Assembly (NCBI RefSeq): GCF_000764305.2
Contig: NW_025944920.1
Span: forward strand, 186,001-250,000
Direction of reading: 5' to 3'
Length of the DNA stretch: 64,000 nucleotides
Source of the DNA: Hyalella azteca
Taxonomy: Eukaryota > Arthropoda > Malacostraca > Amphipoda > Hyalellidae
Shown: positions 57,642 through 64,000 of the stretch, piece by piece
Layout: every line of letters begins with the position of its first letter
Numbering within the stretch: position 1 is the stretch's first letter
Notes under the pieces: generated by a model
Told to the model about the DNA's origin: nothing
The model's input: only the letters and a program-made list of their open reading frames with translations
Databases searched by the model: none
Position numbers and translations under genes: made by a program

Positions 57642-58261
57642 CCTCGACAAGAACCTGTTCCTTTGTGTCATTGTAATGATCAGTCGTTGCCGCTGCCGCT
57701 CGTCTCGGGGATTTTTCTTCTGCTCAGATGTGGTGATTAAGTCATTTGGGTAGCGTGAGTGGTCCATTGAATTATTTCAGTTTGTTTTAGGAATGTGCGA
57801 GTCCCAAACAAATAAACTTATTATAGATTTGAAAGTTCTCTTCGTTTGTTAACGTCATTTCAGTGAATTCGTTGCATTCATAGCATTTGTTCAATGCTAA
57901 CGGCGTTTTAATAAGACCAAAGTGTGGCCAATTCGGACGGCTTATGTCAAAACGCTGTTTCTTTCTTCGAGACGTGTTGCAGTAGATGTGACTATAAAAT
58001 TGGACTCCTATAGTGCTGAAGTTTTTTCTAATGTGAACTAGAATATGCTGCCGAATCACAATCCAACGAAGTAAGGGCTCTTTGCAAACTTGATTGATTC
58101 GACGCTGCTTGCATCACCGGCAGCGGCAACGAAGGCTCTCAAAACAAAAAAAAAAAAACTTTGCGTACCATTCAGAAGATGCCTACATTTCACCTGTGTT
58201 ACTGGTTTTAGCTCGGTTGGTGGTACCGCTGTTGTCAGCTAAGTTGCTGGAGCTACCAGCG
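57642..58261. other. non-coding sequence
   Basis: An A12 run near 58147-58158. No supported gene. Confidence 0.4.
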
Positions 58262-58625
58262 CGGTTGGAGGTCGTGATCGTGACCAGAAGAAGACCAAGT
58301 ACGAGCTCAGTATCGTGGAGCTGAAGTTTGTGATCGTGACCAGAACTAGACCAAGTGTGTGCACTGTACAGTGGAGTTGTAGGTCGTGATCGCGACCAGA
58401 ACAGGACCAAGTTTGAGCTCAGTACAGTGGAGTTGGAGGTCGTGATCGTGACCAGAACAAGACTATGTGTGAGCTCAGTACATTGGAGTTGGAGGTCGTG
58501 AATGTGACCAGAACAAGACTATGTGTGAGCTCAGTACATTGGAGTTGGAGGTCGTGATCGTGACCAGAACTAGACCAAGTATGAGCGCAGTATCGAGCAG
58601 TCTGATGTTGTGATCGTGAATGTGT
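58262..58625. repeat. about 57-bp minisatellite, 6 units
   Basis: Each unit contains GGTCGTGATCGTGACCAGAA followed by CAAGACCAAGT-like and GAGCTCAGTACAGTGGAGTT-like strings. GATCGTGACC is itself partly palindromic (GTGATCGTGAC/GGTCACGATC). Confidence 0.88.
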
Positions 58626-58734
58626 CTGACGAAGACCGGCGCGAGTTGCGCCGATAAGTTGCATCGTGCGGCAGTTGGCCCGCGGCGGGCACGATAATGG
58701 ATTGGATTACCGGGAACCGGGACCGGTGAACGCG

Positions 58735-58920
58735 GCGAGGGTGGGTCACACGGGCCGGTGTGCGACGTGGGAAGGGTGGGCCCTACGGGCCTGTGGGGCC
58801 ATGTGTTTGGTGGGTCAAAAGGACCGGTGGGTGCCGTGTGTAGGGTGGGTCACAAGAACCGGTGGGCGTCATGTGTAGGGTGGGTCATAAGGGCAGGTGG
58901 GCGCCGTGGTTGGGAGTGGG
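58735..58920. repeat. G-rich minisatellite, about 31-34-bp units
   Basis: Five imperfect units around GTGGGTCACAAGGACCGGTG and GGCGTCATGTGTAGG. Strongly G-rich on the plus strand. Confidence 0.85.
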
Positions 58921-60270
58921 CCGCTATGCCCATAACAGAAGGCCCGCTGAGCTGCTGTTGCCCACCCATTGTGCAATGCGACAATCAGCGGGCTGTAATA
59001 TTGGAGCTAAAACATTATTATCTCCACAGATGGTAAAAAATTTTCAGTATTGATTTATTATCTCAATTATGCCATCTGGCTAACGAAAAGTAGAATAGAA
59101 TGCGTTCACTAATAAATTTAGAATTAAGATAAAAAATTCAAGCGGAAAGTTAATTGTTCTCATTACAATATGAAAATTTCTCTAAACTTCAACACTTATT
59201 ATCCATATTTCTTACATACATAATTCACATACACATAAAATATTTTTTTTAGGTTTATATAAAATGCTTATCAGAAAGCATTTTTTAAACTAGGTACTGT
59301 TTTTTTTCTTCATTATTGTTAGGAAACGTGAGCACAATCTTTTCGAATAAAAGTGTCATCCCAAGAAGATGGTTAACATAGACAGCAGCAAAAAAAGTTA
59401 ATAGAGTTCCGCACCTCAGACGACGCAACCGGTGAAATTTGAGGATGGCACGAATTTTGTTTAAACTCCACGAAGAATGTCGAAAAAATGTGGTTGCAAT
59501 GTAGAAGAATCTTCGAACCGAGTGTTACCCGAGACGTCCCACTGCACATGTTATTGGTGTTAGCTAAGAATGTAACGATTGGATTTTGACGACAAAGGTA
59601 TTACAGCTGGCGGTTGGATGAAGAGAAAGCTCTGAGGAGAAAGAAACTGAGTGCTAAAGGTCAGCAGAAGAGGTGCTTCAGGACCGCATGACCCCGCGTC
59701 GCTGGAAACAGATCGCTTGCTCCCCTGCGACACTCGGTGGCAGAGCCTCACCTTCCTAGCCGCCTTCAACTTTCTTGCATCGAGACAAACTCCTGAACCT
59801 GGGTTGCTGGGTGTTATTAACCTGGGGTTGCATCGAGTCAAATTACTAAACTTGTGATGCTGTATGTTCTCGGTGTTATTCCCATAGGGTTGCTCCAAGT
59901 GAATGGGGTTGCTTAGTATCCTTAGTATCAATGGTTGCTTAGTGTCCTTAGGATACTAAGGAGTGCAACTCCTTAACCTGGGTGGCGATAGCGCCTGAAT
60001 TAATGGGCTCAAAAGGAATTTGTGCTGCTTATTTTCTTGTCGTTTGATTCTGTCTTTTCGGGCATAATTTCTCACCGAAGTTTGTCACATCAATTTAGCC
60101 TGGGGCCTTACCATACAAAAAAGTCACGATATCGTACCTCCGTCAGCCAATCACTGAATAATCACTGAAAATATTCGCAACACTACCACAATCAATCAAT
60201 CTTCATCGATCCCGCAGGAGACGCTGTTCTGATAAGCAAAGACTGTGTATTTCCGAAAAAAATAATGTCT
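58921..60270. other. non-coding sequence
   Basis: CCTTAGTATC/CTTAGGATACTAAGG strings near 59915-59965 form small inverted repeats. No supported gene. Confidence 0.4.
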
Positions 60271-60318
60271 TAGAATAGAAGTGTCGGCACTAAAGAAATA
60301 GGCTCTTGGCCTGTTGCC
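60271..60318 (-). mobile_element. LINE 3'-end fragment
   Basis: Minus strand reads GGCAACAGGCCAAGAGCCTA, then TTTCTTTAGTGCCGACAC and TTCTATTCTA. Same family end as at 53541 in opposite orientation. Confidence 0.65.
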
Positions 60319-60499
60319 TGTTGCCTTCTTATAATGTTACGCTTCTGCACTGTAGAAAACACTTATGCAGTTGAGAGGAGAAAATGCAAACCATTTTTGG
60401 CTCAACTTCGCTACTGTTTCCAGAGTTGAAGATGAATTCCGATTCTAGATCTGAGTCCGATCGCCTTAATTATGGTGGAAGCCAATAGAATGGGTGGAC

Positions 60500-60720
60500 G
60501 GTAAGCTCAAGTAGGGGGTGGGCGTAGAGTTAGGTAGGGTGGGATGGAGGGGTTGTGTATGCTAGGTGGTTGGGGTGGGTTGAGTAGAGTGGAAGGCAGG
60601 GTTAACTGTTAGTAGGATGGTGGAAGGTAGGGTTGAGTAGGGCGGGTGGATGGGGCAGGATGAGCAGAGTGGGAGGTAGGGTTGAGTGGGGTGGGTGGGA
60701 GGTAGGGTTGAGTGGAGGGT
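60500..60720. repeat. G-rich imperfect minisatellite
   Basis: Recurring GGTAGGGTTGAGTRGGGTGG strings of about 20-40-base spacing. Runs of three to five G on one strand could form G-quadruplexes. Confidence 0.75.
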
Positions 60721-60819
60721 CTAGTTTTGCAGGTTACTCGAGTTGGGCAGGTCATCGAGACGGGTTTTGTGGTGACCTCGTGACCTGTGCTGTAGCTCGG
60801 CACTGTAGCTCTGCTCTGC

Positions 60820-60975
60820 TCATGTGCACTGCAGCTCTGCTCTGTAGCTCTGCTCTGCTGATGTGCACTGCAGCTCTGCAACAGTACAGTATTGCTACAG
60901 TACAGTATTGCTACAGTACAATATTGGCACAGTACAGTATTGCTACAGTACAGTATTGCTACAGTATAGTATCGC
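60820..60975. repeat. two adjoining short arrays
   Basis: 60820-60880 repeats GCTCTGCTCTG...ATGTGCACTGCA twice. 60884-60975 has about six units of CAGTACAGTATTGCTA (16 bp). Confidence 0.88.
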
Positions 60976-61690
60976 AACAGTATCGCTTAACTTATTCTTA
61001 TTCGTTAAGATTTGCATCGCCAGACTGTAGTTAATTTTTAAATTTTTATCGCAAAATTGTAGTTGTTTTCATCATTATCAGTTAATCAAATATCAATTGT
61101 TTGATAATGTACAGTACTGTGAAACTTGAAGGTATATGCTTGTCATTTCCACCTGGTACATCAGATGATCACATACAAATTGTAATATTAATTTCTACCT
61201 ATTTATTTTGGCACTCGCTGTGCTGGTTTGTTTCAACGTCCCACATAATTATCGGGTAATATTATCTTAACTAATAATCTTACTGACAGCACGAGCGGAT
61301 AGATGATAGTGTCCCTTTGTTATGTGGGTCATAATTACCCATAGAAGAGCAAGCAAAAATTTTATCGTTATCTGGACAAAGTCTCTCTTAGTCCACTGAG
61401 TGTAATATTGGTATTTCCACCTAGAAAGTATGCAGTTACATTCTTGTTCAGCTCCTATCGTGATTCTGCGATAGGAGCTATAAAAAGGATAAGACTTATA
61501 AAATCTTGTTCAGCTCCTAGACGTGATTCTGCATAATCTCTTCATAGGCGTCAACATGAGATCAGAGAATTCGCTGTAATGTGCACTATGTAGCGTGACG
61601 GTAAAAACCTAAGCCTGTTTTTTGGCCTTAAAATATCGGCTGAGGTTGCGAAACTTCATCGGCTCAGTTTCGTGCAAGCTCAGTCTGCAG
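60976..61690. other. non-coding sequence
   Basis: Near 61440-61520 TTGTTCAGCTCCTA is repeated, and GATTCTGCGATAGGAGCTAT forms a partial hairpin with CTCCTATCG. No gene. Confidence 0.4.
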
Positions 61691-61985
61691 CATTGCGTTG
61701 ACCGGGTCTGTTATATCATATAGATAGACCCGGTGTGTAGCATCACGCTGGTCCGGTCTGCATCATTGCACAGGTATGGTCTGCAGTATCACTGCTTGGG
61801 TCTGCAGTATCACATGTATCGACTCGATATGTAGGATCACAAATGCTCGCTGTGCAGTATAGCGTTTTCCGGTCTACAGCATCACGTGGTCCAGTCTGCA
61901 GCATCACACAAACATGGTCTGCAGCACCACAAACGCTCGGTCTGCAGCACCATGTAGCATGGTCTGCAGCACCACGCATACCTGA
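61691..61985. repeat. imperfect minisatellite with GTCTGCAGCAYCAC core
   Basis: About a dozen units of 22-33 bases around GGTCTGCAGCATCAC, with PstI-type CTGCAG in most. Confidence 0.8.
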
Positions 61986-62230
61986 TCAGTCGCATCGCGC
62001 ACACCCAGCATGCATTAGCGCACATAAGGACTCAAGATGCGCATCCATTAGATCGGCGCGCTTGGCATGCGTCCGATGGAGAGCTGGAGTCGCTAATTAC
62101 TGGGACTTGCGTGCAGGTCAATAGATTGGCTGCAGATTACACGGACAATAAACTGTGCAAGTGTTGTGCCTGCGCTGCATGTCCATGTTCGCGCATTGTC
62201 TCAACACTTAATTGATGAATGGAACGTGGG
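61986..62230. other. no feature recognised
   Basis: Unique-looking sequence of mixed composition. Confidence 0.35.
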
Positions 62231-62605
62231 TGCAGAGTATTTATTGAGGCAAGGAGGGTCTAGTTGCAGTTATTGGGGAAAGGAATGTGCAGGTGGAGTG
62301 TAGTTATGGAGGAAAGGAATGTGTACGTGTAGGTGTAGTTATTGGGGAATTGAATGTGTAGGTGCAGTTATTGGGGAAAGGAATGTGTGGGTGTAATGTA
62401 GTTATTGGAGAAAGGAATGTGTAGGTGTATTGTAGTTACTGGGGGGAAAGGAATGTGTAGGTGTTGCGTAGTTATTGGGAAAAGTAATGTGTAGGTATTG
62501 TGTAGTTATTGGGGAAAGGAATGTGTAGGTATTGTGTAGTTATTGGGGAAAGGAATATGTAAGTGTTATGTAGTTATTAGGGAAAAATGTGTAGGTGTAG
62601 TGTTC
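62231..62605. repeat. about 33-34-bp minisatellite, roughly 11 units
   Basis: Core GTAGTTATTGGGGAAAGGAA then TGTGTAGGTGT; unit length varies by a few bases. Confidence 0.9.
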
Positions 62606-63376
62606 ATTAATTATTGTATCGTTCAAGGGAAAAGCTGCTTTCAGCCATAAAATAAATCTCTTATCCGCTGATGTTTAGACGTTTGTGAAATCCACCTATG
62701 TTTTTTAGGCTATCGAAATCCTCATTTTATTATTATAATTAACTTTTACTTGTTTCACAAACCTTCACTTGTCAAGACATTATTTATACAGTTATATTTT
62801 TTGTCACGTTTTCACGTTTTTATAGTTTATATCACGTTTTCGTATCATTTGTACAATATTTACTTAATTATTGTCGTAATGCACTTTCTTTATATTACAT
62901 ATACGAATATTCTTTGGAAGGCTTTTAAATAGCCACTAAAGCACTAATAAAACCTCGATATAACTTTTTCGTAATAATACACAATCGACTTCTGTAAATT
63001 TGATTAATTTACTGATAGTTAGGACGCGTGTGCAAGCTGTCACCCTAATTAAAATGTGATCTTGATGAAGGTTTGAATTAATACCGCATTTACGAGTGTA
63101 GTTCCCGTGAATGTTTAACATAGAAATCTGTGTGTTATCTTAACATTTTTAATAAAGAAATCTGTTAGTTATCATAACATTTTATAACCCACGTGCAATG
63201 ACAAAATTCATCATGGAATTTCTAACGGGATATACGTGTACCGATGCTTCACATCGACACGTGATATTTCTTCGCTAACCAAGAAATTTATCATGCATTT
63301 GTTTTGCCACTTCATTTGTTTTGATGTCGGCACAACATTGATGCACAAAGCGATGTTGTATGATACGCTGCACTAC
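62606..63376. other. AT-rich non-coding sequence
   Basis: Nothing supported. Confidence 0.4.
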
Positions 63377-63813
63377 ATCGCTCCTCATCAGAAACGTTGC
63401 CCTTCATCAGGAACGCTACCCCTCATCGGGAACGTTGTCTCTCATCAGGAACGTCGCTCCTCTTCAGGAACGTCGCCCATCATCAGTAACGTCGCCCATA
63501 ATCAGGAACGTTGCCCTTTATCAGGAACGTCGCCCTTCATCAGGAACGTCGCCTCTCATCAGGAACGTTGCCTCTCATCAGGAACGTCGCCCCTCATCAG
63601 GAACGTTGCCTCTCATCAGGAACGTCGCTCCTCTTCAGGAACGTCGCCCATAATCAGGAACGTTGCCCTCTATCAGGAACGTCGCCCCTCATCAGCAACG
63701 TCGCCCATAATCAAGAACGTTGCCCTTCATCAGGAACGTCGCCCATAATCAGGAACGTTGCCCCTCATCAGGAACGTCGCCCCTCATCAGGAACGTCGCC
63801 CCTCATCAGGAAC
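63377..63813. repeat. 19-bp minisatellite, 23 units without length change
   Basis: 437 bases = 23 x 19, consensus GTCGCCCCTCATCAGGAAC. Substitutions (GTTGCC, CATAATC, CTTTATC, CTCTTC) recur in blocks of several units, implying higher-order repeats. A translated frame repeats every 57 bases. Confidence 0.95.
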
Positions 63814-63935
63814 GTCGCCCAGCAGCTGCGTGTTGCAGGAACTACAGCTGCGTGTTGCAGGAACTGCTGATAACGCCTGGTGTAGGTGTTGCAGGGCAGC
63901 TGCGTGTTGCAGGAACAGCTGTTATCGCAATTGGG
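63814..63935. repeat. short GCAGCTGCGTGTTGCAGGAA array
   Basis: Three to four copies of AGCTGCGTGTTGCAGGAACT, irregularly spaced, directly after the 19-bp array. Confidence 0.8.
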
Positions 63936-64000
63936 TGTAGGTGATTTATTGAAATAGAAAAGATCTCACTGATGCTATGGAATGTTACGGGCGTTTTCTC

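Noticed and set aside
4811..63813. CRISPR-like arrays
   Set aside because: The regular arrays have no unique spacers between repeats and lie in a eukaryotic genome without cas genes; they are minisatellites.
63236..63948. Several overlapping 60-170-codon frames at the right end
   Set aside because: By-products of the 19-bp array; the same peptide strings appear in all three plus frames.

Overview
This is an AT-rich eukaryotic window. It has spliceosomal introns, AATAAA signals and no operon-like gene packing. TTAGG-type telomere-like repeats, a mariner relic, CR1/L2-like LINE fragments, a Ty3/gypsy fragment and an invertebrate-style C-type lectin point to an arthropod, and I would guess a crustacean. 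That assignment is inference; no species-diagnostic gene is present.

Two genes can be read confidently. On the minus strand (3586-10911) four exons join in phase to give a 200-residue protein: a possible signal segment, an apple/PAN-like cysteine block and a short C-type lectin domain. Its first exon is present twice (10415-10570 and 10756-10911). Intron 1 holds a decayed gypsy RNase H fragment. Minisatellites begin at, or span, the splice donors of exon 1 and exon 2. On the plus strand (20571-22044) two exons encode a 349-residue alpha/beta hydrolase of the SERHL/kraken type with a GHSMG nucleophile elbow.

14.3-20 kb is a mobile-element block: a minus-strand LINE broken by later insertions, two tandem 397-bp-spaced repeats each containing a palindrome whose loop carries TTAGG-like DNA, a MITE-like sequence in inverted copies, and a mariner transposase pseudogene between those copies. 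Further LINE fragments lie at 0.4, 28, 45-46, 53.5 and 60.3 kb.

22.3-64 kb is mostly non-coding. I mark four possible isolated exons (26.4, 34.9, 41.1 and 47.9 kb) with modest or low confidence. This half is unusually rich in minisatellites, including 63 units of 18 bp at 54214-55344 and 23 units of 19 bp at 63377-63813, neither with a length change. Most long reading frames in the window are by-products of such arrays and are not annotated as genes.
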